From: Membranipora membranacea
Lineage: Eukaryota; Bryozoa; Gymnolaemata; Cheilostomatida; Membraniporidae
NCBI GenBank assembly: GCA_914767715.1
Contig: OU612070.1
Coordinates: forward strand, 19,024,025-19,088,024
DNA: 64,000 bases
Direction of reading: 5' to 3'
The notes under the pieces are model-generated. The model did not search any database. It worked only from the letters and a program-made list of their open reading frames with translations, and was not told where the DNA came from. Made by a program: the position numbers and the translations under genes. Position 1 is the stretch's first letter. Each line of letters opens with the position of its first letter. Shown here piece by piece: positions 11,870 through 26,500 of this stretch.

Positions 11870-13059
11870 CTCTGTGTGGTTCTTTAATCTGTTGTGAGTG
11901 GGCTACATTACATGATAACAATTTCACAGGTTCTGGTTGCTTGTGATGTAGCTACATTGTCATGCTGGGTACTATCTGAAAATTAAGTTCAGCGATCAAT
12001 AGGTTTTTTTAGTAATAAGCTATTGAAAGTGAATGACAGGTGAGTGAATTATATGGATAATCCCTTTATATCACACGGAGACAGATAAGCTCACAATAGC
12101 AAATCCAAGAGCGTAGAGAGACCACAAAATCATGCAGGCTCTACCTAACTCCTTGATTGTAAAATCAACGACTCTATTATGGCATGAAAGTGAAGAAGAA
12201 TTTGCTTCTGTAGGGATCACATGTGGTGGCCTGCTCTCAATCTACTGCTGGCACAGTGTTGTAGTATGTTTCACATATAGTGTGGTGTATAACATTCTTG
12301 CAAGTAAAAAAATGTGGAGGGGGGAACTGGAAGACTCATTTCTTTAAACCAAAAAAATACTGGTGAAAACTATTCTATTATTCATGATACACTGCATAAT
12401 ATTATTATGTTTGAATAATTGATAGCCTAACCCAACCACATTTACATAGGAATAGGCTAGAGCAGTAGCAAGGAGTAACAGGAGTTACTGCTTGGTTAAG
12501 TAGAGTGACCTAGCTAGATGGTAATTGGTAGAAAACTATATTTCTAGATGACTGAATAGGTGAGTTGTTCTCAGGTGTGCAGAACGTGGTTAAAACACCA
12601 ACTTTATTCATTATTATGCACTGAAAGTGCCAATTTTCGGCTTTCCTCAAACCATTTTATATAATGATTTAATTACGTGTGCTGCAGTTTGCTTGAAAAC
12701 CAACATCTTCCTCATTTCCACTCACAACATTGTTTTTTTCACCAAAATTGAGAAATTCAAGGAGGCTGCCATATTGAAACAAATAAGTGGCATTTGATTG
12801 GGTAACTTCTCATGGGTTGCTGGCCACGTGATAGGTGAGTGTGGATAACTCTGAAAATAATGTCATACATGAAATTGGCTTGGGTTCTAGTAAATGCAGG
12901 TAATAATATGTAATAAGTAATATCGATATTTGTTTTCCTTCAATATCTAATATATAGCCAATGCAAGGCATGAGATGAAAAATATTGTTTGAATTCTTTC
13001 CCTACTCTCTAAGTTCTTTTCCCCCTATACAATCTCTAGAAAATCTGTGTCAAAGCACT
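11870..13059. promoter_or_regulatory. Divergent spacer between LRRC9 and UTP25
   Basis: 1.19 kb separates the LRRC9 start (11869, minus) from the UTP25 start (13060, plus), so both promoters are presumably here. No coding exon, obvious TATA box or CpG-dense stretch stands out. Untranslated first exons could lie here but cannot be proved by eye. Confidence 0.4.
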
Positions 13060-16000
13060 ATGGGACTCAAGAAGAAAGCCAAAGCTACTGGGAAACAAAA
13101 GATGGTGAAGGGAAAGCCAAAATTATCCCAGAAAGATGAAGAGGATCAGTCATTAGCCTTGTTTGAAAGTTCAATTCCTACTGCACAAAATGGGTGAGTA
13201 TTTACCCTCTAACTAGCTGTTTGGTCTACATTAACTAGCCAGCAGTCGTTTTATTGTATTGGCTGGTGGTGGCTGAAGGAGAACATGACAATAATAAGTC
13301 ATTTGCGTCTTAGTCACTCAATTTTGCTCAGAAAGAGTGAGTGTGTCAGCAATGAACTCCCTCTTCATTGGTGTCAGTGACTTTAAGTTTGTGGTGGTGG
13401 TCATATAATCTAAGGCTTGCATATGTTCTACGGTGTCCAAAGCAGGCCTGTCTTCAATCTAGCAACCTGTTGTATAAGTCTACCACCAAGGCAATCATCA
13501 CATGCTTTGTCATCTTTTGTACATGCTTTTGCATGAAATATAATACAATTATACACATAAATATCCAGCGCCAATGGATAGATCAAATAATTACTACGGG
13601 TATTGCTGATTGGTCTCAAGATATATAACCCGGTGATCATTGGATTAACTGGGATGATGTTATTTTACACATGTGTGGCCCAGTAAACTCCCTCTAACCA
13701 AAAGAGGGAGGGATTCCATCGCTTCTGGAGAGGGCGTTCATTGCTAAGGCTTACAACAGTTGCGCGAATTCTGTGGTGCTTAATTCAGGTAGATATCCTT
13801 AAAGGTGATTCTATACCATTTGGGAAATATTATATAATGCTCAACTGTAGAAGTGCTACCTTGCTTCTTGATATCTCAATTAAGGTAACAAAGAAGTTGA
13901 AAGGGAATATCCTTTGTGATCAGGTCTTGTATCTGAGTAGAGCTCTCATTTATCATGTTGCGAATTCTCCAGCTTATCAATGCTGCATTGGAGGCTTAGT
14001 GGTGCTTCAAACCTGGCAAACCTATTGACAGGAAAGTGCCCAAGTTTCTAATCAGTTAGAATGGAGCGTTATTAAACTAATAGGCCTAATAGTTGGTTTT
14101 TCCTACATTGCAGTCACAAGTCAAAGGCACAGAGAGTGTATGATGAGGATCAGAGTGACGTGGAAGGCAACCAGGTTAGTAGCCTAGTTAGTAGTTATCA
14201 GTTGATTCCCAAGTCCTTAGGCACAAGTGATGAATTCTTGAGGAGTTGTCTCGAAGACTACGGACGGACAGAAATAAGGATCTTATTCCAAAAGTGACAG
14301 CAGCTGTTGATTTTTTGTCTTCATCTCAAAATTGTTGCCTTATGGCCAAATGGTTTGCACAAACTGATCATTCTGCGCATGTGCAGCTCTGGGACGTGAG
14401 CTGATCTTTCCAAATTTGAATCACGGAATTCCGAAGATTACCCACCTGCTCTGGTGGCTAATATTTCCTAAGTGTGCGGAGTTGGCAGAAAGAATTGTCT
14501 TCTGTTGTTAAAGGGATAATACACTTCTGATCTCTGTTTGGCAGCCAATGGAGCACAGAAAAATGTATGTACATACAAAAACTCCTTATTTGTAATTCAA
14601 AACCCCTTGTTCTGCTCAAATGTGCATTCTAAATTGTAGTTGTGCATCTCCAACAAGAAATAAGACAACTAACAGAATTGCTTGTGATCTGAAAAAAGCT
14701 GTTTTTGTGAGCAGTTGTGTGCTCCTACCTCTTGGTTAGTGTTTCAATTGTCCAGATACTCAAAGTGCGCATGTGCAATAAGGATGACCTTTTGACTTTA
14801 GCTTGTTATTTTCTAACAGCCCAGCTTAACACTTTTACTACCATAACCGGATATATTTCTGCAGGTATCTGATGTAAGTGGTGATGATTCATCAGATGAT
14901 GAGACAGTTAACCCAATGAACCAGCTTATGTCAGCACTTGGAGCGTCAGTACAACAAGACACATCATCTGAGGAGGAGTCTGAGAGTGAGGTGGCTGAAG
15001 GCAGTGGTATGTTAGGCCAATACTTACTGAAACCATTTAGTTATATATATATGAACTTTATATATAACGTTATATATATTTCAAAATTAACTTATCAATG
15101 CTGAAGGCAAATCAGATCATGTTTTAGATAAGAACATATTGCAAATGGTATTTATGAATATAACATCAATATGAAGCACAATACACATCAGAAGGTTTGA
15201 AGAGTTTACTAAGCTAATAACCGGACTTGTAGACTCACGCTGTGACTTGATTAATTTAGGCTGACTGACTCATGGTTGACATGTGACTTAGAGGCGGGTA
15301 GTCTTACTGAGGATTTCTGTTGTAGACGAGGATGATGATTTAGAGGATGAAGATGAGGAGGGCTTATCAGAAGATATGGATGATGATGATGATGAGGAGG
15401 AGGACGACGTATCGGACAAAGAAGAAAGTGACACAGACGGTTCAGCAGATGGTCCTGAAAATGGTAAATACTTCAAACTTTATTCAATTGATTTCTATGA
15501 ACGTAGCATTATGAGTGTAGTTGAGTCTTCTCTCTGAGTGAATGATCTCAACTATTCTTACTGGATATTATTAAGGAATAAACTGTCATACACAGTATCC
15601 TGAATTAAACATTAACGGATTAGTAATTGCGCCTTATAGGTTGCCCAAGTGAGCACATGACTTAATTCTTACTTCATGCGTTAAATGACCCTCTTATCTT
15701 GACAACTCCAAGATTACAAAGAGTGATCAACCAGTTACTTATGATATGAAAGTTGCGTCAGATTTGCATGGTACAAACAGTCAATGCTCTACTTGGAATA
15801 AGTTATTGATGGCGGAAAAAGTGCCTCCCAGAAGGGAAAGTAACCCCTATCCAACTGTATTGTTCTTTTGGGAGACTCATAATACATCATAATACTTCAT
15901 CAGCTTTGAATTCATAATGAGTGATTTAAATTACTGATTTGGTTAAATGCTCAAGAACAAACATGGAACAGTATGCAAATTAAAACTGATAACAGAGAAA

Positions 16001-17476
16001 ATTGAGTTGTCAGCATAAAGAATAGAATTATTATCTATCCAGAGAGCTCGGAGAAAAGATTCATACGGCTGACACCTTGGCAAGATGGTTTCTTGAATTT
16101 CTTTCAATACCTTCTTGATGATAATAAACAATGTCATCGTATCATAATGTGATGGCTTAAAACCGATATGCTTACCAGAGTAAGATGCGATATTACAGCT
16201 TTTCGACAATTGTAATTTAAACTCAGGTTGCTGAATTAAATTTTGTTCAACTTTCGCACTTAGATTTGTCACTTTAGATTTCATATTTTTTTCCAGGAAT
16301 TACCATTCAAAAGGATCCATTTAAGTTGTTTCTTCAAATAGTCAGCATCAAAACAAAATCTAAAACTTAAATTTATTTTTTACTCTGAAATGATGTATCA
16401 AAATATAAAGTTATAAACTGAATCTATTACCCATGGCCTCAAGGCTGTTGCTCTATCAATTTCAATTGTTTGGAACAACTTTATCATGGGATCCAATGTT
16501 TAATGTCTCTTCATTAACACAGCCAATCAGGAGAGGTATAAAGCTGAGGGTGCTGGGGGCTCGAACAATAAACTTTGAAAGCTCCCCCAGTGTGGCTCAA
16601 ACCCACAACTCATGCGGCATTAATTGTCTGGCAGTGAATAGCAAGCGCGCTAACCGATTGCGCCATCTCGCCATCCCCAAAAAGAATGGGTCGATGGTGC
16701 TAATTAGATATTCCGCTATTCACTACTCGGAGTTGTGTTCTCTCATCACTCATGAAACACATGCGTACGTGTTAGGGTTATTGACCTTACATGGCCCATT
16801 GCTGGGGCCCCTTGTAGTGAGTTTAGCTGTCTTTCCAGCTTGTCAGTATGTCTTCCCATGCTGTCACATATCTTTCCATGAAGTCAGTCTGTAGACAAGT
16901 ACACAGGAGAGGTGTACATTCGAGGGTGCTGGGGGCTTGAACAATCAACCTTGAAAGCTCCCAAAGCCAATCAATTATTTGATACATCTGTATTTTATTG
17001 GATAAGATAAAAAAAATTGTGAACTGTATGGGAATGGAAAATACACTTGTATGACAGCATTTCGACACTCAATGGACATCATGCGATATCAGGGCAGATG
17101 ATGAAGTGTCAATTTATGATTAAACTGCAGTGAGTACTAATTAATTTTTTTTGAAATGTCATTATCAATTTTCCCAAGCTTCTCTAGGAAGGAATTCTAA
17201 TTTGTAAATTCTTATGTCTTGGATTCTCTTTCAAGATGCACGGAAAGGGCAGCTGATGATGAAATGTCGATATATCATTTCACTGCAGTCTGTACAAGTA
17301 ATATTTTATATAGTGTCAGAATCAATTTACCCAGGCTTCTCTACGGAAGGAATTCTAATGATTAAATTTTATATCTTTAACTCTTTTCAAAACTTGTACA
17401 ATCACAATCACAAGGCCTGTTTCATCCTTGTCTCGTAAGATAATGTCAAGGACAGATCTGAATATGTCCTTGCTAT

Positions 17477-17516
<40 letters not shown>

Positions 17517-20500
17517 ATTCTATCACTAACATAAAATAAAATGTTGCGAGATAAGGGTGTTCATACTGAGAAGGAGCCAGCACATACAAGGAAAAATAAG
17601 ATTAAACACTGATGGATGATTAAAAGAGAATATCATTTAAAATATGGATAGCATGCCTCAAAAAACAGTCTTTACCAAGGGCACTTCTGTGTTTAATTGT
17701 TCGATACCTGCCTGAGGGGCATTTAAAAAGAAAGTTGTTCATAAAGTGGTCGTCGTCATGGATATATCGGAGGGCAAGTGTTTTGGTACGCTTAGTCACA
17801 AGGCTGTCGAGATCATCTACTTGGAGTTTGAGCTTTGAGGCCTGATCAAAAAACTTGCTCAAACGTTTCTTGTCTTTAGCAAAAATAGTAGTGTATAATA
17901 CTGGTAAACAATAAGTGAGCAGGGAAACAATAAAACTTTTAAATAACATAGTGGCAAGGGGTATGGTGCTAAGATGTACAAAATTCCTGACAATATACAT
18001 TCGCTGCTCAGCTTTACTCACAACAGACTGAATGTGTTCTTCAAAGCGCAGCTTTTGATCTAACATAATACCAAGATACGTGACTTTGTCACACATAGTA
18101 ATGCTTTCACCATTTAAAACGATAGGAGGGGTATGGGGCTTAGTTCGTTGAGTAGAAAATAATATTTCCTGAGTTTTGCTGGCATTTAATAAAAGATCAT
18201 AATCAGAACATTGCTTAGAAATCCTGTCTATCTCGTTAAAGTATGAGTCTAGATCTTGTTGATTGGAAATGCAGCCAATGATACAGGTGTCATCAGCATA
18301 CTTGATTATGGTTACATTGCTCAATTCAGATGTAATCCGGTCCGTATATATGGAAAACAAAAGAGGACTTAAAACGGAGCCTTGAGGTGTACCAGTGTTT
18401 GTCTTGATGGGTCGAGGAAGATTGCCGTCTACCATAGTTCTTTGTACTCTGTCACTGAGAAAGCTAGCTATCCACTCAGTGACTGCAGAGTCGAGGTGCT
18501 GGAGTTGTGATATGAGACTGGAGACATTGATTGTATTGAAGGCTGACGAAAACTCTAGAAATAAACTTCTTGCATAATTGCTGGCTAGTTTGTCTATGAA
18601 AGTGGTTACTGTGGTAGTCAAGCAGAGAATGGCATCTTGTGAAGAACGGTCTGATCTATATGCAAATTGATGACTGTCCAAAGGCGTATGAGAAATAACA
18701 TATTGTTTAATGAGGCGTTCCATGATCTTGCACAGGCAGCTGGTTAAAGCGATGGGTCTATATTGTTTCAGTTCTTGTGGATTTTTTACTTTAGGTAGTG
18801 GTTTTATAATAGCGGATTTCCACAGTGTTGGAGTTGTCTTGGCTGATATGGAGGAGTTGAATAATCTGGTGATAGCTGGAGTGAGTTGATAGCAACATAA
18901 TTTCATCACTTTAGGAATTATGCCATCGGGCCCAGCACCTTTCCTGGGATTGAGAGACTTCAGTTGTTTCAGAACGCTATCCTCCGAGATTTCAAAAGGC
19001 GGGGCAGTTCCAGTTGGTATATCATAGGTAAGGTGTTGTTGGAATGGGGCTTTTCAAATCTGGTGAAGAATGTATTAAGTTCATCAGGTGTGAAATTGTT
19101 TTTGGTGGTTGTTGAGTTGCTTGTAGGTAATCCGCTAAGTTTTTTAATGTCAGCCCAGGCTTTGGCAGTTCCTTAGCCAGGTGCTGTTGTATTTTAAGTG
19201 AGTAATTCTTTTGTGACTTTTTCATTTCCTTCGCGATAAGACGTTTGAGTTTGTGATATAGTTTATGATTTCCAGATTTATGAGCTTCTTGTTTCTGATC
19301 GATCAGTTCTATAATTGGCTTTGTAATCCAGGGTTTATTGTTGTTTCTTTTGGTGATATTCTTGGTAGGTATACATAGATCAGTGCAGAATTTTATATAA
19401 TCCGTGAGTTCTTCAGTTTGCTGGTCGATAGTGTCATTTTCTGATATCAAATTGTCCCAAATGGTGGTGTCGAAGCATGCTTTGAGGTTATCGCTGTTAT
19501 CATCAGAGTAGTCTCGGCAAGTAGTTGTGACTGGTTTGCATTTTGAGAGTGGGGTATAAGAAGGAACAAGCTGCATTACAAAGTGGTCAGAGTCGCCGAG
19601 CTTGGCTAGCTGTTGAGATTGCGTGTATCCATGTTTGATTATAGTATAGCATTTATCCAGAATTTTATTATTGCGAGTTGGGGTTTTCATTACCTGATAA
19701 TACCCATCAAGTTTGAGGGGTAACTGGTGAAAGTCGCCCATAACTAGAATGCAGGCCTCCGGGTACTTCCTTTCTAACTGTTTGACATGTGTCGATGTTA
19801 GTTTTGCTGTTGATGTGGCGTTAGCTTTGCGCCGAGATTGGCCGGTGAAGGGTGCATAGCATGAGATAGATATTACTGATGAGAATTCTCGAGGCAGCCA
19901 ATGTGGTCTCGACTTGATTGTCATGACTTCTAAATGTTCATCTGTATGGTTGTGGATAATCTGATTATTAGCAGACCATTTTTTGTCAACGTGCACCAAA
20001 ATACCACCACCACAAGATTTCCCGGATTTATCTGGAAGTCTGTCATTACGGAATTGTGAATATCCGTCGAGTTCAGTGCGAGAATGTGATATTTCAGGTG
20101 TGAGCCACGATTCAGTTATACATATAAGTTGAGAAAGATTCATAAGCCGTTTTGTCTGGAGAAGTCCATGCAGCTCATCGAGTTTATGCCGCACAGTACG
20201 TGCATTTGTCAGTATAAGTGCCGGTAGAGGCACTTTACCTGTGTTTTTACTGTGAGTTACGCGTATGCCTGCTCGTTTACCTCTTTTACGTGCTCGGAGT
20301 AATCCAGAATCAATGTTTTTTATCAAGCGTTTATAGTTGCTGTTCCATATATCCTTAAGCTGATTTTTAGATGCACAGTTTTTTATATCCAACAGTGTTT
20401 GGTAGTCAGTATGTGCTAGGCTCTTCACTGATATCGATAAATTGTAAACAGTTGGAAAGCTGTTGAGCTGCTGAATGAGAATTGCTGTATGTAAACGTGA

Positions 20501-23500
20501 CTCAATGACACAGTGCCTATTTAGTGAACAAAAAAGGTAGCAACCATTTTTTTTGGTCCCAATGATTGCCGGAAATTTCAAAACAGGTTAAATGTACGCT
20601 TAGAGATTGAGTTCATCCAATTATTTTGTTTAAAATGAATGACAAGTCTTAAATGAGGTTGCGTCACATAACGTATGATTCGGATCAGCTGATAAATGAT
20701 ATTTACAACAACTTTCATCTATGATGCAAGTAAATCACTATCACCAACATAGAGTATTTGATAACTCTATGGTCACCATTGATCATCAAAAGCATATAGA
20801 CATTGTGGTATCTCTGCACAACATCAAATATGGCCAAAAGGCAAAAACGCCATTATTGTGACAACACATTACTCTTTTGGAAGTTTTCACATTTATGAAT
20901 TAAGCCATGTCTATACACCACTGCGAACAGAGGAAATACCGCCAAAATTCTGTGCTGCAATACATGAATTCTGTGCAAATAGAAAGCTCAAATTTACGCA
21001 ATTTCGGGGAAAGTAAGTTTAAAGATTTCTTTTACTCTTGAAGCTGTTTGTTCCATTTGTGCACCACATTCATGTCATTATCGTAATCATATCATACTTT
21101 TTTTCCTTCAATGCACTAATTTTTATTTGACCGCCCTATTTAACGGGCTCCCTTAAGCTAAGGTGGCTTGTGTGGGGTAGTACCCTATACCCTTGCCAAC
21201 CGTTGCTGGCTTCTCTTTTTTTTCAAAGAGGCAGTGGGGGATTTTATAGTCCTTAGTAGACCTCCTGTATTTATGGTCCTGATTCGAGCAGACCTGGCCT
21301 GAATACTTCGATAAGACAGAATTTCACTGAAGCATGTCTACAGCTTCGCCAAGGCTTAACAGGAGTAGCTCATAAGTTATTTAACAGAGACATCATGCGG
21401 TAATTACTGATCTGATTGGCAAGACATGAGTATAGTTGTCAAGGAAATGAAAAAGAACATAACAAAAGTGAGAAAACTACTACCTTGGCTCCTTTTACAT
21501 ACACAGCACATGGATGCCAACAAACTATGATGGACAGCATTGTATTACTGATTAATGGTGAGCTGCCACACCTTGTAGCAATTATAATGTCATCTACAAC
21601 AGCGCTTGAAAAGAATCTTGATAGTTTCTCTCAAACTAATGAATGAAATTATACGCAAATTTGAGACACAAGAAGATTGAGATTTCATTTATTGTAATAT
21701 TGTTGACACAAAGACCTTAGACATAGGACTCAAATTTGGTAGCATCTAACAACATCAACCGCTTTGGTATTTATTTTCATTAAACCAAAAGTCACTTAGA
21801 TCTGGGCAAGTTAGTTTCAAGATTTTCCATACCTTTTCATACCATGAATAATTTCAATCTTGTTAGTGGTGTAAAATACTGAGTTCAGAAATTTGAACAT
21901 ATTTCCAATGTCTTTGAGCAGTCTATAGAAGTCCGATACTAGAGTAAGTTAGCTCAGAGCAGACTCTGACGACCGCTACACCATGGCTATGGGGAACAAA
22001 TCAATGCGGATAGCTTATAACATAGAAATATCAAAGGGCTATGCAGCTGTACCCATCGCAACATTTCTTCTGACACTCGTGACTAACTTTCTCATACTGG
22101 CAACATTCACCGTTATGAAGAAGAAGCTGCTCAAAGATGTGTTCATTATGGGACTAGCTATTTTAGATCTTCTTACCCTGATCCACGTTGGAGCATCAGC
22201 CGTGACATTTGTAAAGGAAACTGTCGCTGTAACCGATTTCATCTGCAACTTATGGGCACTGTTTGTTTGTGTCACCCTGACTTCGACTGGCATGTTCCAC
22301 TGCGTCATATGCACGGAGAGATGCCTCTCCATCATTAAACCAGTGGAGCACAGGTTATTCCTTAACAAACACAACCCTTATCACCTCGCTTCTGGACTAG
22401 TTCTAACAACATTTCTGGCTCCGATGGCGTATTATGTGGGATTAACTTACAGCGGAGTGCTTATTGCTGAGTTCAATGCTGAGATTCCAACTGGCCTGTA
22501 TAGACTGAATTTAAACTTCTTCCTAACCTGTGCAGTCCCGTTTACCATCTTACCTCTGATCCTAGAACTTGTTACCCATATACTGATAATGAGGCGGGTG
22601 AAAACCGTCGTGACTCACAGGAGAAAGGGCATAAAACAGACACTGAAAACTGTTTCACTCATTATTGGACTCTTTTATCTTTGTAACACTCCTGCAGCCA
22701 TATATATGGTATGGTCTGGTTTGTTTCACGACCCTCCAGCAGCGCTTGGCTTCATGTGTTATCACATGGCATGCGCAAACAGTTTTATGAATTTTTGGAT
22801 TTATTTATTTACTCAACCAAGTTTTCAAGAGGCATTAAAAAATCTGCTGCCTTCTCTACCGAGAAAATTGCCTAACCAGATAGCCAATGAGCAAAGGACT
22901 CAAACAACAAGCTTATAATAACGGAAATTCGGTACCTTAGTTCCTAACCAAAAGCCACCATCTATATATATATATTTAGATCAAAGTGGTGTACCTATTG
23001 CAAACAACATATTTTTGACCAATACTATTTTTGACACCCAAATTGAGATATAGTGATACAAATAAGAATGTTCATAGCCTATATGCATAATTAAGTATTT
23101 TGATCAGTCCAGCATCATTTTTATGTGTATTTTCAAATCTCTTTATTCATTTGAACATGATCGTATTTGGATGTGAATCACACTCAAAAATCATTAGGAT
23201 TTATATGTATAAATGACATTGTTTAAAAGTGTGAGTCTCTAGTCATTTTTGTCGTCAATACTGCCCTTAGAATTCCGATGAATTCCGAAGCCATCTGATT
23301 GGCTACCTGCTCTGGTGACATACTCCCCAAAGCGTGCGGATTTGTTATTAATAGTTATCCTCTCTTGTTATTATTAGCTGATTTTGATTGACAGTTTATG
23401 CAGGGGATATACCATTTCCCCTTTCCAAAGTTGCAATCAGAACCCAAACTAAACTCATTGTTCTTGCACATGCGTGAATTCAAGTCACGCATGATGCATA

Positions 23501-26500
23501 CTTAGCCTTATGACACCTGCTTTGTGGTAATGATCACCTAGTTTATCAGTGATCTACATGCCCAGTCAGATCACGAGAGTCAGTATGACAATGCAAAGTT
23601 AATCTGTCCCATGTTATGTGGCTTAGCTTGTAAAATGGGATAGTGTATAAAATTTCATAATTGAATGACAAAGCAAACGATCGATCGAAATCAAGCATAG
23701 CAAAAATTACAACTCTAGCTCATCCGACAGCGAGAGTGAAAATTACAGGGAGATTAACAGATCCAGTGAGAGCGAGATTTAATATCATTTAGGAGGCAAT
23801 TATCGCAAATCAACGTCGAGTCCATGTGATTATCATAGGGAAAATATCCCTGAGGTAGTCCCACCACTCAAGTCTAAATCTGTATGATTTCGGCCACTTG
23901 AAATAACCCACAGTGCTTTGACAGATACAACATTTTCTGTTAACCATGGTTACTGCTTGAGATAGAAATTGGCAATATAAAGGCAGATCAATACATCGCT
24001 AAAGTATTTCAAGGTTTTGTTTATATTTATTTGATGAATAAATGAGATTTAAAAAAAAAAATTTACACAGGTAGACTGTATGTTTTTCTAAATTGCACAG
24101 AAATCCAAAATAATTTCTTTTTAAATCTGACATTTCAGGCATTAGGATGATGTTAAAATCTAAAGCATGCGATGATTAATACTGAGTGATTTGAAGTTTT
24201 GAGAATCTTTACAACGATCAACATCAAAAACTGGAATTTACAAGTCACAAAGTAAATTGAACTAAATAAATTTGTCATCTAGTTATTTCGGACCTCAGGG
24301 TGATGAAAAATGTAAATGAATTTGACTGCTTCCTAAAGAGGAGTATTGATAATCGTGTTAGCAGTGGGATACCTTGAGAAACTTTCTATATTATTTTCCA
24401 TCAGATCTTGTCCATCTGTGCATCACAGATACTCAGCACATCTAAACATGGACTATCAATATTACTGACTGAGTGCAGCAGGCCATATGAGAACCTATGT
24501 CAAAGCTCACATCAGGCACTTAGGAAACTAATTTGTCGAGTTTTTGAGTTATTTCATCAGTATGGATCTTATTTGGGGGGCTAGTGTTGGATATCATCAC
24601 AAGATTTGGTACAAACCATAAAGCATTGTATGGGCCATTTTTAGGTAAATCTGAAATAAGCAAGGCTTTGTCAACAAATAGAATCAATTGCTCCATTATA
24701 ATCTTATTCCTGAAAATGAAGTCACTCGCTATGGACAGGGAATGGGTCATAGTCATTGATTGTAATGTACAGTCAGTATTTATAATCTTTGGTAAAGCGG
24801 TTCTTCTAACCTCATCTTCAACATGGGCTCGTAACAGAGATGAAGGTTGTTTTTATTAGCGGTCTCAACTCATTAAATAGTGTGTATACAAATTCTTTTG
24901 AACTTTTATGTCATCGTCAGACTTGTGAGTGACTTTGTCATGTATTTGCAAAAGTTGTTATCTAACCACAATAGTCACTAATATTACTGTATTTCCCCAA
25001 TAATAGGCTCATTACCAGTCGCCTGGACAAGTTGGGCTGTGCATGAGTAGGCAACTCAATAGTGTTAACTTATAACCCCCAAACCTACCAAACCAAGTAA
25101 CCCTGAAGACTTATTTTTCATGCAAATGAATGTATGACGGCTGTTTAAATCTCATTTCAAGCTCCACAATGATACCAAGAAACCTGTTCATTTACAAACA
25201 CTTTAATAAAATATACAGAGTGCCAATGGAAAAAGTCACTTTGAAGGTTGAGTTTATGAATGTGTCCATCTCCTTTTCTAATTAAGACCATGTTTGAACT
25301 ATTTCAGAGGATGGCGTTGTAAGTGGTAGTAAGAAGAGAGCTTTTGATTCTCAGAGCGATGAAGATCAGGATGGGGAGGTGTGGGGTTTTGATGAAGACT
25401 CAGGGAGTCAAGAGGAGCTCAGTCTAGCAGAATCCAGTTATTCAGAAGAGGGAGACAACATGGAAAACGGTGAAAAGGGAGTAGAGAAACAAAAAGAGGT
25501 AAATAAGTGATCTGTTTATTATCTGTTTGATTGGTTGCTTGTTTAAATCATAGTAGGCAGCCAATGTGGCCAACAGCCAATCTGAGCTAACCGGAGCCAC
25601 CACATTGGCTGCATCAAAGTAGACTGGTTGGTTAACTGTTGAATGTCTTGAATTTTTAGAACAGCCCACAGTCTACCGAGCATTGTTTTGGCCTTGTATG
25701 TAATCTGGCCTGCCTCAGATCATGGACGATAAAGTGACATCGTTGCAAGATTGCACTTTATACAACAAATCACTGTTCAGTATTTCCTCCCATCCTTAAG
25801 GTGGTGGTGCTTATTTCTTTAACATCTAATTTTAACTGGTTAGCTCGATGGCAAGGTAAGTTTGCAATGCCTTCATTTTGTGTTGTCTTGGTTGATAACC
25901 TCTTACCAAGGAGAAGAGCTCATTCAAATTAACCAATAATTCTCAATGAGCTCATTGATTGAAAACTGTATATATTGTAGCCTGAGAAGGAAAAGAAACA
26001 AAAGACGGGTAAAAAGTTAAAACCTTTGGACATGGCAGTCGATCCTGATGATTTGCCTGACAATGATGCTGCAGCGGTCATCAAGAAGAAATCTGCTATA
26101 GCTGAGACCATCAAATCTGAGGGTAATTTTATCTAATAGCCAATGTCTATTATGTAGTAGTTATTGATAATGAGAAAAATGAAGCTATTGTCTTCCAGAT
26201 ATTTTGAGAATAGGAACGAAATATCTTGCAATAGGCAAGGTCACAAATATTAGCGAAACCCGCAATATGGTGCCCTGGTACTTGGTTATGCATAAGCAGA
26301 GATAGGATAACTACAGAATATAGGCCCGGTTAAAGTTAGTAAAAATTACAGTACTGCATTTTTAAACCAACTGAGCCTTGTCACATTGCTTTAGATTTAA
26401 AAAAGAAATGATCTCTTCAGGTTTGAAAAAACACTTGTATATTATAATCGCTTGTAACTTTGATTGTTGTTGTTGTTGATGGTTGTTAAAAGCTTTCAAT

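Larger units (their letters stand above)
16391..23276. repeat. Dispersed duplication, copy 2 (inside UTP25 intron 4)
   Basis: This is the counterpart of 2037-6372. It accounts for most of the 9.8 kb intron. It contains the SINE (about 16430-16960), a tandem internal duplication (17077-17220 resembles 17252-17390), an inserted non-LTR retrotransposon (about 17479-20433), the shared non-coding block (20434-21982) and the intact GPCR. It lacks the inverted-repeat insertion of copy 1. Confidence 0.85.

Noticed and set aside
15288-15476. Serine-rich minus-strand frame
   Set aside because: It is the complement of the acidic UTP25 exon 4 (GAT/GAG runs read as ATC/CTC and TCN), not a gene.
20430-20581. 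N-terminal 50 codons of the endonuclease frame
   Set aside because: This stretch matches copy 1 of the duplication (about 2850-3003), so it is flanking DNA fused in frame to the truncated element.
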